Source of the DNA: Hoyosella subflava DQS3-9A1 | GTDB lineage: Bacteria > Actinomycetota > Actinomycetes > Mycobacteriales > Mycobacteriaceae | DNA: 64,000 bases | Assembly (NCBI RefSeq): GCF_000214175.1 | Contig: NC_015561.1 | Coordinates: forward strand, 1 to 64,000 | Reading direction: 5' to 3' | Part shown: positions 17,872-26,692 of the stretch, in pieces | How the letters are laid out: each line of letters opens with the position of its first letter | Position numbering within the stretch: position 1 is the stretch's first letter | Position numbers and translations under genes: made by a program | Notes under the pieces: model-generated | What the model saw: only the letters and a program-made list of their open reading frames with translations | Told to the model about the DNA's origin: nothing | Databases searched by the model: none

Positions 17872-18390
17872 GTGAAGGTTTTCCCGGACGCAGCGGGGAG
17901 GAAAATCGTTGTCGTGACGCAAGCAATAAGTTGGCAAACCTATCAAGAGGTCGCTATCTTCCTGCTCGACCAGATTGCAGACGCTCTCGAGCTTCAGCGC
18001 GTTGAAGGAAGCCAGGAACTGATCGGAACGCGCTCAACGACGACCTGGACCGTCGATGGTAAAGGCGTTGCCGTGGACGGCGAGGGCTTCGTCATCATCG
18101 AGTGCCGCCGTTACACCACGTCGAAGCAGAAGCAAGAAGACATGGCCGCACTTGCCTACCGGATTATCGATACCGGGGCGAGCGGCGGCATCATTGTCAG
18201 TCCTTTGGGGCTGCAGGAAGGCGCGGCGAAGGTCGCGGAAGCTGAGGGAATCAAGAGCGTCCACCTTAGTGAAAACTGCACCCGCTCGGACTTCATTCTG
18301 AAGTTTCTCAACCGTGTCTTCCTCGGCGTTTCCGATACCATGACCGCCACAGACGCTGCGTCGGTGCTCATCGCCAGGAAAGCCGATTAA
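17872..18390 (+). CDS. Mrr-like restriction endonuclease
   Basis: 172 residues from a GTG at 17872; the same frame is open back to 17626, but that upstream part overlaps the preceding gene's shifted frame and looks non-native. The core has SWQTYQEVAIFLLDQIADAL, then WTVDGKGVAVDGEGFVIIECRRY, which fits the D..ExK-type beta-hairpin of PD-(D/E)XK nucleases, and YRIIDTGASGGIIVSPLGLQ, an Mrr-like alpha/beta segment. It is followed by no methyltransferase, so it is not a classical restriction-modification pair. Together with the two preceding genes it forms a likely three-gene nuclease module. Confidence 0.7.
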   Translation: MKVFPDAAGRKIVVVTQAISWQTYQEVAIFLLDQIADALELQRVEGSQELIGTRSTTTWTVDGKGVAVDGEGFVIIECRRYTTSKQKQEDMAALAYRIIDTGASGGIIVSPLGLQEGAAKVAEAEGIKSVHLSENCTRSDFILKFLNRVFLGVSDTMTATDAASVLIARKAD

Positions 18391-19298
18391 GGGGAATGGG
18401 TTGCGAAGCCAAGTACGGTCGGGGCGCTGTTCGGGCGCCAGCCACTTGCGTTGCCCGCGGCAGGGAGGCGCTGACTGCCAAGCGACTGCCGATCGCCGCC
18501 AGTTGTTGCATGCTGCGTTATTCCACCAGTGATTGGTGAATGTGGACTGGTGGCGGCGGATGCCACGCGCTCCTGCCGACGCTCCCCAGGTCGGCCAGAT
18601 GAGGCAGTCGCTCCTCGGGATAAAGGTTTGCTCCGCACGAGATCCTCTATCTACTGGCTGAGGCAAAGCTCATCCGAGGCCACGATCACAGCTGCGCAGC
18701 TAAGGTGTCCGCTGCAGGCACCGCATCACCTGTTCCCGCAGGAAAAATGGCAGCGCAGAGGCGCGATGTTCTACCCGGCCTGACGTGTGGTGTTGGTACC
18801 CTAATCGGACGCCAGACAACTGACTCAAAGCTCGGCGCCATCACCGCAGCTGCGTCGGTGGATTCAGGGTAAGCACCGCGGAGCAATCAACGCCGCTAAC
18901 CCGGATGTGAACTGGCCAAAGATAATCCTTGCGTGGCAACGAATGGGCTGGTATCCGCGGTCGTTGTTATATTGGGGGGCACGTCATCTCGTCGGCGCAT
19001 GCCAAGCCTTACGGTGGTTGCGAGGAATGTGGCGTTCGGTCTGCCATCTTCTCAAGATGACCGATGAGGTCAACTTCTCGTGATTCGCGCCATCGTCGAG
19101 GCAGCGCACGCTCGGGATTTGCCGCAGTTTCCTGCTGTGCCTCACGGCCCAATCGTTCAAGCTAGCCGTGGTACCGGCGTTGCGCGCAAACGTCGAAAAG
19201 GTCTTGGTCGGACCGACATTAACCGCAACAGATTAAAGTTCGGTCCAAACGCGTACGCCGCTCCCCCACCGCGCCTACCCAAGATGCGATGGCTGTGG
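18391..19298. other. 900 bp without an intact gene; resolvase scrap
   Basis: No gene can be supported. At 18866-18889 one frame reads RVSTAEQS, the catalytic-serine motif of serine resolvases (YxRVSTxEQ), with a stop soon after at GFRVSTAEQSTPLTRM. It may be a shred of a Tn3-type resolvase, fitting the Tn3 transposase remnant at 14.1 kb, but eight residues are weak evidence. Confidence 0.35.
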
Positions 19299-19889
19299 TT
19301 ACTTCTGGCCAACTTTGAGGTACCGGCGCAGTGCTTCTTCCACAAGTGCGCTACGGCTGCCCGCACCCCACTCAGAGGCAAGCGCGTCGAGCTGACGGAT
19401 GTCTTCAGGGATGATCCCGGCAAGCGGTATCCGCGCCGGCGAAGTGGCATGTCGACGCCGGCGCGGCTGGGACGGATCAACGCGCTGGAACAGGCGGCTC
19501 ACAGCCGGACCAGCTGTGGTCTCACGCCAATGTGACGCCAGGTCATCGACGTGGGCTTCGACCGCGTCGAGCACAACCTGGCCGTAAGAACGCGCCCGGT
19601 CCGGTTTCTCCTGACGCTCCCGCATGGTCAGCTTGCGCAGCGTCTGATACACCTCGGGAGCCACCACCGCCTCCGGCGGCGCGGACCGTGCCGACCGGAC
19701 CACCGGAGCGGGAGGTGCACTCACACTCCCCGGTCGCCCGTGCTCCCGTTCCTGTTGACCATCCGATGCTAAGTCCGGCTGCACGGGCCGAATCGGTGTG
19801 GGCCGCGGAGGGGTCTGCGGAAGCAGCGAATCAATATCGCCGCCAAGTGCATTCGGGTCAAATGCCCCGCGCCGTTTAGCGCTACTCAC
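19299..19889 (-). CDS. ParB-like plasmid partition protein (ribbon-helix-helix C-terminus)
   Basis: 196 residues. The N-terminal half is Pro/Arg-rich and flexible. The C-terminus (150-195) reads IPLAGIIPEDIRQLDALASEW then SRSALVEEALRRYL, a ribbon-helix-helix DNA-binding fold. The ATG overlaps the ParA stop by 4 bp, so the pair forms an operon. In such systems the second protein binds a centromere and stimulates the ParA ATPase. It lacks the HTH of chromosomal ParB, so it belongs with small centromere-binding adaptors. Confidence 0.8.
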   Translation of the reverse strand: MSSAKRRGAFDPNALGGDIDSLLPQTPPRPTPIRPVQPDLASDGQQEREHGRPGSVSAPPAPVVRSARSAPPEAVVAPEVYQTLRKLTMRERQEKPDRARSYGQVVLDAVEAHVDDLASHWRETTAGPAVSRLFQRVDPSQPRRRRHATSPARIPLAGIIPEDIRQLDALASEWGAGSRSALVEEALRRYLKVGQK

Positions 19890-20842
19890 GCCACACCCCC
19901 CGGAACCGTCGCGGTTTCACGCTCGGCGACCCGCTGCAGGATCTCACGCGTCAGCAGCTGATAATCAGACGCCAAACCAGACGGGTCACGAGACCACATG
20001 CGCCGCTCCCCCGCAATCTTCGTGCGCAACTGCTGAATCCGCGTGCGCTGATGCTCCTCCGCGGCAGCAACAAGTTCCGACGGAGTCAGGTGCCTCGTCC
20101 GCAAGTCGACCGCGGCGGCCCGGTCAGACCGGATCATTGTCTGGAACGGCTGAGCATTGCTTCCCTCGAGAAGATCCTCAATCTGGCCCATTGCCTCCCT
20201 GTTCCGCACCGTCGCCCGCGGATTCACATCAAACAGGACCACACCGAGCAGCTCGATCGCCGCGCCGTCCCGCCGCGCCCGCAAATAACGACGTGCCAGC
20301 AGCTCCACACCGGACAGGCTGGCATCATCATCCTTAGTGGGCACCACCAGATACGTACAGCTGCCCAGCAGCGCATCCAGCAGCGGCGCGTCCCCCGGAC
20401 CCGAGTCAACCAGCACCAGGTCATAGCTCTCTTGCTCCTGCAGAGCCGACATCACCTGAAGGAGGTTGGCGCGCATATCGATACCCGAATGCGCAGCCGT
20501 GTTCGCGGCAGCACCAACAAGTGCGAGCGCGGTCCCACCCGCGATCAGATCCAGGTTGGGCCGCACATCCTTCAGCGGGGCTAACGGCTGAGCGTATTGC
20601 AGCGCCATGCTCAGCGCTCCCCCACCGTCGCCTTCCACGCCCAGGTCGGAGACGGTGGCGTTGGCCTGCTGATCAGCATCGACAATAAGGACGCGGCGTC
20701 CGGTCGCGGCCACCATACTCGCCACTGAAGTGACGATGGAAGTCTTCCCAACGCCACCTTTCTGGTTCGCTACGAGGACACTGCGCAAGGGCTGTGTGGT
20801 CATACCTGGGAGGTTACTGCCCGCGGGTTTAGATATCGTCAT
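19886..20842 (-). CDS. parA: ParA-family partition ATPase
   Basis: 318 residues with the deviant Walker A QKGGVGKTS (Lys28 and Lys33), the A' region VLIVDADQQANATVSDLGV, and Walker B YDLVLVDSGPGD. It has no N-terminal HTH, so it is the short type in which the partner protein does the autoregulation. An internal ATG at 20803 is an alternative start; neither has a strong ribosome-binding site. It should drive segregation of this plasmid with the downstream adaptor. Confidence 0.92.
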   Translation of the reverse strand: MTISKPAGSNLPGMTTQPLRSVLVANQKGGVGKTSIVTSVASMVAATGRRVLIVDADQQANATVSDLGVEGDGGGALSMALQYAQPLAPLKDVRPNLDLIAGGTALALVGAAANTAAHSGIDMRANLLQVMSALQEQESYDLVLVDSGPGDAPLLDALLGSCTYLVVPTKDDDASLSGVELLARRYLRARRDGAAIELLGVVLFDVNPRATVRNREAMGQIEDLLEGSNAQPFQTMIRSDRAAAVDLRTRHLTPSELVAAAEEHQRTRIQQLRTKIAGERRMWSRDPSGLASDYQLLTREILQRVAERETATVPGGVA

Positions 20843-21616
20843 GTGACACGGTTCTGATGCTGTCCTGCAAGGTATTTGAGATCTGCGGCAGTAGCGGTCG
20901 TAGAGTGGTAGCGCCGTGCGACCTGTTTAAGGGCATGTCCGGCCCTGGTGCATGTCTTCGCCTTGGGCGCATCAGATGGTCCCTACTAGTCCCGCTCGCA
21001 TGGGTGTACGTATGGTCTTATTCGGGCCGTTGCTCTGCCCCTGCGTAGACTCTGTTACACCACCTTTCTTAGCCCCTGTTACACGCCATGGGCTTTGGCC
21101 TTACTACGTCTTTGTATCTGGTGGTTCTCAAACCCATGCACGCGGCGCGTTATGGGCCTTTTCTGTCCCCTTTGCAGGTTCGTTGTACGCACCGGTGCCA
21201 TGGCCTTTTTGCTTGTCTGGCCTGCCTCCGCTGGGTGAGTATTGCGCATCTCCTTTTATGCGCCGCAGCAGATCTCCTATCTAAACGACTTACCTATCAC
21301 CTGTATCGCACCGATTGCCGGTAAATAGCTAGCGACGTACGCCAGTCTGTGGCAGGTCATCTTGACCAGGAGTATGCAGCGACGGCTTATGGCCACACAG
21401 CTGGCATCGCTAATGTCTGCTGGCAGGCCACATAACGGCGATCTACATGCACTTTCCCATCGATCTAGCAGGGACTTGCCTCTGACAATACGGTCGGTGC
21501 CATGACGTGTTGACGGGAACGCCTAAGGCCGGTCTTTCGACACGGCACACCGGCCGCACAGCTGACGGGCGCAGGTACCGGGTCGATGCTCGTATATGTG
21601 CCTCTTGGGTTAACGA
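20843..21616. promoter_or_regulatory. par upstream region, candidate centromere
   Basis: 770 bp with no supportable gene between parA and the recombinase. Direct repeats are visible: CTGTTACAC at 21052-21060 and again at 21076-21084 (24-bp period), GCATGTC twice near 20935 and 20955, and several T-rich GGGCC/GGCC boxes between 21020 and 21220. Plasmid centromeres commonly lie next to parA as short iterated repeats, so this is the likeliest parS site, but the repeat array is not sharp. Confidence 0.35.
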
Positions 21617-22714
21617 TTACCGCAGGTAGCGAGTGGCGTTGTCGGTGAGGTTGGCGGTGGTATGGATGTAACGGTCGAGCATTTCGTAGGACGCGTGGCC
21701 AGTCTGCTGACGGATGAGTCTGACAGGGACGCCTTTCTTCGCCGCGGTTGTGACGAATCCTGAGCGCAGCGAGTGGGCGCTATAAGTGTTGGAGTCTTCA
21801 CCGATCGCGTGAACTGCGTTTTTGACAATGTGAGTGATGGTAGCGGGGGAGAGGCGGGCATCACGGTTGCCGTTTCGGCTTCCGCCGATGTTCGTAAACA
21901 GGGGTCCCGGTCGCTGGCCTCGTATTTGCAGCCACTGCTTCACCGCCATGACGGGGCACGTGTCACTGGCTTGGTAGTTAATGGGGATATACCTGCCGCT
22001 GCCTTTCTGGTCCGTTTTGGATGCGCGGAGATGAAGGATCATCCCGTCGTCGTGGTCGTCGTCGAAGGTCACGTCGGCAAGATCAATGCTGATGAGTTCG
22101 GAGCGGCGGAACGCGCCGTAGAACCCGGTGAGCAGGATGGCTTTGTTGCGGCGGCCTAGGGGAGTGGCGGGTAAAGCACGCGCGGCGGCGTCGAGTTTTT
22201 TGAGGGAGAGTGCTCGTGCACGCCCTGGCGTGGCCTTCTGTGCGCGGGCGATGTAGTCGAGCGTGTAGGCGATGAGATTGTCTTCACCACTGCGGTATTG
22301 GGGCCAGGGTTGCATGGTCGCAGCGTGCCAGGCTTTCAGGCCCGAGATTCGGCGGGCGAGTGTTACTGGGCTCAGCAGTACTTCGTCGCAGTGACGTGTT
22401 GCGGCCGGATCGCCCCAGTACAGAAGGTAGCCGATCAGGGTTTGCTCCCCGGCGGGCAGCGCGGTTATTCCTCGTTTTTCGCACCAGGTTTCGAAGTGCG
22501 TCCGGTCGGAGTTGTAGGCGCGGTGGGTGTTTGGTGCGCGCAGCGCCTGTCGCATACGCGCCCCGTATTCAGCACGGAAGGTCGCTTCATCCGACAGGTC
22601 ACCAGGCGCTGTGCCGCCCGCTGGCGGCCGGTCGAGTGTCGTCACGAGCAGGCCCGGCACCCTCTCTGGCAATGGGGGATTGTCTTGCCTGACTGTAGCT
22701 TTCGACTCTGACAA
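21617..22714 (-). CDS. tyrosine recombinase
   Basis: 365 residues. A SAM-like N-terminal core-binding domain spans about 45-150 (NTHRAYNSDRTHFETWCEKR). The catalytic domain carries the expected set: Arg in GAFRRSELISID, Lys in RASKTDQ, His-x-x-Arg in HSLRSGF, His in QQTGHASYEM and the Tyr nucleophile in LDRYIH. There is no excisionase or clear att pair nearby. Its position beside parA suggests plasmid multimer resolution rather than integration, though an old integron- or phage-type role cannot be excluded. Confidence 0.9.
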   Translation of the reverse strand: MSESKATVRQDNPPLPERVPGLLVTTLDRPPAGGTAPGDLSDEATFRAEYGARMRQALRAPNTHRAYNSDRTHFETWCEKRGITALPAGEQTLIGYLLYWGDPAATRHCDEVLLSPVTLARRISGLKAWHAATMQPWPQYRSGEDNLIAYTLDYIARAQKATPGRARALSLKKLDAAARALPATPLGRRNKAILLTGFYGAFRRSELISIDLADVTFDDDHDDGMILHLRASKTDQKGSGRYIPINYQASDTCPVMAVKQWLQIRGQRPGPLFTNIGGSRNGNRDARLSPATITHIVKNAVHAIGEDSNTYSAHSLRSGFVTTAAKKGVPVRLIRQQTGHASYEMLDRYIHTTANLTDNATRYLR

Positions 22715-23210
22715 TCCGGCCTGGCAGAGGCTTGCCCGTCACGTGACGGATTAGCGCTGGAGGATCCAGTCAGCACCGTGGAAGACCAGCCAGTTCTGGG
22801 GAATTGCTGATAAATCGCCCTTATCATCAAATCTCCGGCGCGAGAGCCGTGAATAGAGGGGCTGCCGGTAAGGATCGTGTCACCGGCCGCAAATGAGGGT
22901 GTGGGCCTGGCATGAGACCGGACTTGCTGCATTGGTCGAACCGGATGTGAGTTCGGTGATGCGGAGGTACTTTTGGCAAGAAGACACCTCCCTGGAACCT
23001 TTCTCTCGCTGGTGGAGTTAAGGGACAACGGATCGAAAACGGCTACTGCACTTGAGGATCCGACGAGTACGAACTACCGCAAAATTGGGCGCTTGGCGGC
23101 CTCATAGCGGGCGAAAGAGGGCGCACGCAATGCCTGCACCGCCACCGCAGAATTTGTCAGTGTTCTGCTGTACGGTGCTGCACCATCAGGTCTGATTGGA
23201 GCAGAGCACT
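22715..23210. other. intergenic, nothing recognised
   Basis: About 500 bp divergent between the recombinase and the OLD gene. I see no open frame with support and no strong repeat. Promoters for both flanking genes must lie here. Confidence 0.4.
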
Positions 23211-24617
23211 ATGGGACTTATCTCGTCGCTTGAGGTCGGCGGTCTTCGGGGGTTTGCGGATTCGCAGAGGAGTGAGTTTGCGATTCCGGATGGCAAGCCC
23301 GGAAGCGGCCTCACAGTCTTGCTTGGGGCGAACAACAGCGGTAAGTCCACTGTCATTGAGGCCTTGCGTGCCGTCACCAGAAGGCAGAACTCGTCGTTCG
23401 CTGCGTCAAAGAGAAACCAGGCTTTCGGGGATAGGGTCGACCTGAAGCTGACCCTTCCGTCGGGTGTGGGAAGCCATCTTGTGTCCGTCGAGCCGTCGTC
23501 GAGCGAGACTCGCTGGGAATACGGGGGCGGTAGGGGAGACCACACATATCAGGCGATGTTCGTACAGTCCCGCCGTGGGTTCGACCCCATGTTCGGCAGG
23601 ACCGACATAATGGCCCGGCACAGTTACCTGCTCAACGAGTCGGAGCACAGGCGGCGCCCGCAGCAGCTCGACAGCATGTTCGCCTCCAGGCTCTTCAAGA
23701 TCGTGGGTGATCCCGAGGCGAAGACGAAGTTTGACGAGCTGCTTGCCAAGGTCGTCGTGCCCTGCCCGAATTGGACGATCGATCTGGCGGACAGCGACCA
23801 TTACTTCATCAAGTTCCTCCTTTCTGGAGGCGCGTCACATACAAGCGACGGCGTCGGGGAGGGAATCATCAGCCTCTTCTCCATTCTCGATGCCCTCTAC
23901 GACTCTGACGACCAAGACATCATCGTGATCGACGAACCCGAACTCTCGCTGCACCCGCAACTGCAGAAGCGACTGCGGACGGTGCTCTCGGAGCATGCAA
24001 CGACACGACAGATCATCTACACAACGCATTCGCCGTATCTGATCGACTGGAGCGACATCGAGAACGGCGCAAGGATCGCACGGGTCTACAAGAACGAGAA
24101 CGGGGCCGTGCAGATCAGACAAGCCACTCCTGAAACACTTCGGGAGGTCTGCAGGCTGGGATCGGACACCAATAATCCCCACGCCCTGGGGCTCGCAGCG
24201 AACGAGGTGTTCTTCCTGGAAGACGGGGTAATCCTCACCGAGGGCCAGGAAGACGTAGTGTTCTTCGAGAAGAAGATCGACAAGGCCCTCGGCATGCGGA
24301 TGGAAGGCTCGTTCTTCGGCTGGGGCGTCGGCGGCGCCGAGAAAATGGACATGATCATGCAGATGCTGTCGGAGTTGGGCTTCCGACGTGTTGTCGCAGT
24401 CTTCGACGGCGACAAGTCCGCTACCGCAGCGAGGATCAGAGAAGCGTTCCCGGGCTATCACATTGCGGTTCTACCTGCTGATGACATCCGCACCAAGCCG
24501 GCCAGGAAGGCAACGAGCGAAAAGCTCGGCCTCTGGCACGACAACCAGATCGACCCGCAGCTCCGTCCCAGAGTTGAGGAAATGTACAAGGGCGTGAACG
24601 AGTATCTCAGCGGCTGA
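23211..24617 (+). CDS. OLD-family ATPase-Toprim nuclease
   Basis: 468 residues from the ATG at 23211, preceded by GGAG 8 bases upstream. The N-terminal ABC-type ATPase has Walker A GANNSGKST (39-47), an ABC-signature-like region near GVGEGIISLF, Walker B DDQDIIVIDEPELSLHP and the H-loop TTHSPYLI. A Toprim domain follows from about residue 340 (ILTEGQEDVVFFEKK, then VVAVFDGDKS). This is the architecture of OLD nucleases, several of which protect against phages. It stands alone, without a Gabija-type helicase partner, so it fits class 1 OLD. Confidence 0.88.
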   Translation: MGLISSLEVGGLRGFADSQRSEFAIPDGKPGSGLTVLLGANNSGKSTVIEALRAVTRRQNSSFAASKRNQAFGDRVDLKLTLPSGVGSHLVSVEPSSSETRWEYGGGRGDHTYQAMFVQSRRGFDPMFGRTDIMARHSYLLNESEHRRRPQQLDSMFASRLFKIVGDPEAKTKFDELLAKVVVPCPNWTIDLADSDHYFIKFLLSGGASHTSDGVGEGIISLFSILDALYDSDDQDIIVIDEPELSLHPQLQKRLRTVLSEHATTRQIIYTTHSPYLIDWSDIENGARIARVYKNENGAVQIRQATPETLREVCRLGSDTNNPHALGLAANEVFFLEDGVILTEGQEDVVFFEKKIDKALGMRMEGSFFGWGVGGAEKMDMIMQMLSELGFRRVVAVFDGDKSATAARIREAFPGYHIAVLPADDIRTKPARKATSEKLGLWHDNQIDPQLRPRVEEMYKGVNEYLSG

Positions 24618-25215
24618 GGTGCACCTACCGCGGTGACCTCCCTCATGGAACGGGACACTGCCTAACGGATTTGAATCGCGCGCGAACTTCCCGCGAAAAG
24701 CACATCGATGCCAGCCCGCATGGAGCAGGCATTCGGTCTCAGACGCTCCGCAAATCCAAACGCAGTGACAACGGCGTCCGTTTGAGGAACCTTCAACGGA
24801 CACCCGGCGCCCTCACCGGCACACCAGCCACCGCGATCGACTGACCTCGAACAACTCTGGCCAGTGTCCAGACTCCACTTTGCACTTCAGGACAGCTTCG
24901 GGAGCTCGGGGCCTACGGTGAAGGCACCTGCACCCAAAGCTCGTAGCCACCAGATTGCGAGGCGACGGCTATTGCTTAGAGTGCGTGCGGATCGCCGGTG
25001 CAGTGCCCGTGGTCGTATCCACCCGGCACCCAAGTTTCGAAGAGACTTCCACGGATGACGGCCGTGATCCATCAGCGCTCTGTCGGTGCCAGCGCACCCG
25101 GCGGCATTATCTTGTAGCGCGGTTCTCGTGTGTCGCCACTGCCTTCGCTCATGCTCTCGCACCATAGCGCACCTGTGTGCGATACTGTGCGTAGAGTTAG
25201 TGGAGGTGCGATCCG
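24618..25215. other. 600 bp intergenic with a TA promoter at its end
   Basis: Nothing is supported up to about 25150. At 25168-25181 CGCAC and GTGCG form a short inverted repeat, followed by GATACT, which could be a -10. This is placed like the operator of the toxin-antitoxin operon starting at 25216. Confidence 0.4.
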
Positions 25216-25794
25216 ATGTCGGCAATCAAAGATGTGCTTGACCGGTACAACGTGGGGTTGACGGAGCACGACTTGGCGGGGGAGCTTGACGCAGCACTGC
25301 GATCGCTTCAGCATCCCGGCTCCGCGCCGCTCTCCGCTCACGAACTGGAATACTTAACCCAGCATGCTGGTGAGGGCACCGATGAGGTGCTCGCGCAATG
25401 GGATCCCGTAGACGAACAGCATCGGCACGCCGTCGCCGTCGCCAGGTCTGTTAAGGATCTCGTTGCCAGTTCCCTGAGCCGGACGCAGGCAGCGCAGCAG
25501 CTAGGGGTCGATCCGTCGGGGATTTCACGCCGCATCCACGAGGATGCCCTGTGGTCGTTCAAAGTGGGTTCAAGGCTCCGCATTCCACGTTGGCAGTTCG
25601 CCGGGAACGCCTTACTTCCAGGGCTGGCTGAGGTCGTTGCGGCGATCCCGGATGATGCGCATCCCCTCGATATCGCCGCGATGATGACTAGCCCGCACGA
25701 ATTTATCGATGGCCACACGCCAGCGCAGTGGCTTGCTGCTGGCCGCGACCCGGGCGTCATCGTCAGCATGATTGAAGACTTCGATCGGTGGTAA
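25216..25794 (+). CDS. antitoxin of RES-type TA module 1
   Basis: 192 residues, soluble. Near residues 85-110 is a helix-turn-helix (RTQAAQQLGVDPSGISRRIHE) followed by a wing-like WSFKVGSRLRIPRWQF. The C-terminal third (PLDIAAMMTSPHEFIDGHTPAQWLAAG) is the toxin-binding domain typical of RES partners. GGAGG lies 10 bases before the ATG. It overlaps the toxin start. It should neutralise the RES protein and repress the operon. It is a distant paralogue of the antitoxin at 31259-31858. Confidence 0.85.
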   Translation: MSAIKDVLDRYNVGLTEHDLAGELDAALRSLQHPGSAPLSAHELEYLTQHAGEGTDEVLAQWDPVDEQHRHAVAVARSVKDLVASSLSRTQAAQQLGVDPSGISRRIHEDALWSFKVGSRLRIPRWQFAGNALLPGLAEVVAAIPDDAHPLDIAAMMTSPHEFIDGHTPAQWLAAGRDPGVIVSMIEDFDRW

Positions 25795-26411
25795 AACCGA
25801 AGGTTCCTCGTGAACCGCATATGCCGCTAGTCCGCAACGACGGTGACATCATCGAGTACGCCGATCCCGTGTGGAGAATCCACCGAACCCGCGGATCCCA
25901 TGTCCTGCCGTGGAACATGTTTCGCGAATTCGGTCCAGTAGTGAGCTCGCGCTATGATCCGCACCCGCCGGAACGCGGAATCCACCCTGGTTTCGGCATC
26001 ATGTACACCGCATGCAGTGTGCACACCGCGGTTGCGGAGGTATTTCAGACCACCCGCAGGGTCAACACCGTGACCGGTGCGCCCTGCCTGACTTCGTGGA
26101 CGCCGGTCCGACCGCTGAAGTTACTTGATCTCACGCAGGGCTGGGCAGTCAGAAACAACGCCGCGTACGCGCTGACGGCGGCCCCGCGGTCGACCTGCCG
26201 GGCTTGGTCTCGTGCCATTCACCAACAGTGGGAAGACCTCGATGGGCTGTGGGCGCCGTCCACAATGACCGGTGAATCCATGCCGGTGCTCTACGACCGG
26301 ACCGCAGCATCGATCCCGTCCGCACCTGATTTTTCGAGGCCTCTGTCTCATCCGATGGTGTGGTCACTGATTGAACGAGCCGCCGAAACACTCGGCTACG
26401 GTGCGTACTAA
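25788..26411 (+). CDS. RES-domain toxin of TA module 1
   Basis: 207 residues. The RES fold is recognisable by VWRIHRTRGSH (conserved Arg), IMYTACSVHTAVAEVF (conserved Tyr and Glu) and the later LYDRTAASIP. Characterised RES toxins, including MbcT of Mycobacterium tuberculosis, deplete NAD+ by hydrolysis or phosphorolysis. A GTG at 25788 overlaps the antitoxin stop; an ATG at 25821 is an alternative start. The toxin is encoded second, the usual order. Confidence 0.87.
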   Translation: MVKPKVPREPHMPLVRNDGDIIEYADPVWRIHRTRGSHVLPWNMFREFGPVVSSRYDPHPPERGIHPGFGIMYTACSVHTAVAEVFQTTRRVNTVTGAPCLTSWTPVRPLKLLDLTQGWAVRNNAAYALTAAPRSTCRAWSRAIHQQWEDLDGLWAPSTMTGESMPVLYDRTAASIPSAPDFSRPLSHPMVWSLIERAAETLGYGAY

Positions 26412-26608
26412 CCGGGAGGGGCCCACACCAACCCGCCGTCAGATCACTATATCTAGGCGGAAAGTCTAGGGGAGTATACGTGTTGCTGAGTGGCGGCCGG
26501 CCCGCGTCATCAGTCTCACCAGACCGAACCCTCAGGCAAGCCATAGCGCCGGGCTGCCCATGTGATGGGGCCTCCTGAACGACCATACGTACGGGTCAGG
26601 CTAGGTCG

Positions 26609-26628
26609 TTAATATGGACTTAATATGG
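26609..26628. repeat. AT-rich direct repeat downstream of rep
   Basis: TTAATATGG occurs twice with an 11-bp period in an otherwise GC-rich interval between RES toxin 1 and the end of rep. A small AT-rich direct repeat next to a rep gene could be part of an origin, but two units are few. Confidence 0.3.
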
Positions 26629-26692
26629 GCTTTCCGCTGGCGGAAGTTGGCCGGGAATGTGCAACTTTGAGCAGGTGAATGTCCTCTTCGTT

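Noticed and set aside
18866-18889. RVSTAEQS as evidence of a resolvase gene
   Set aside because: Only eight residues match and a stop follows; kept as a possible scrap within the gap entry, not as a gene.
20843-21616. CRISPR or iteron array near parA
   Set aside because: Repeats are few, short and irregular; no CRISPR-like direct repeats with uniform spacers anywhere in the window.
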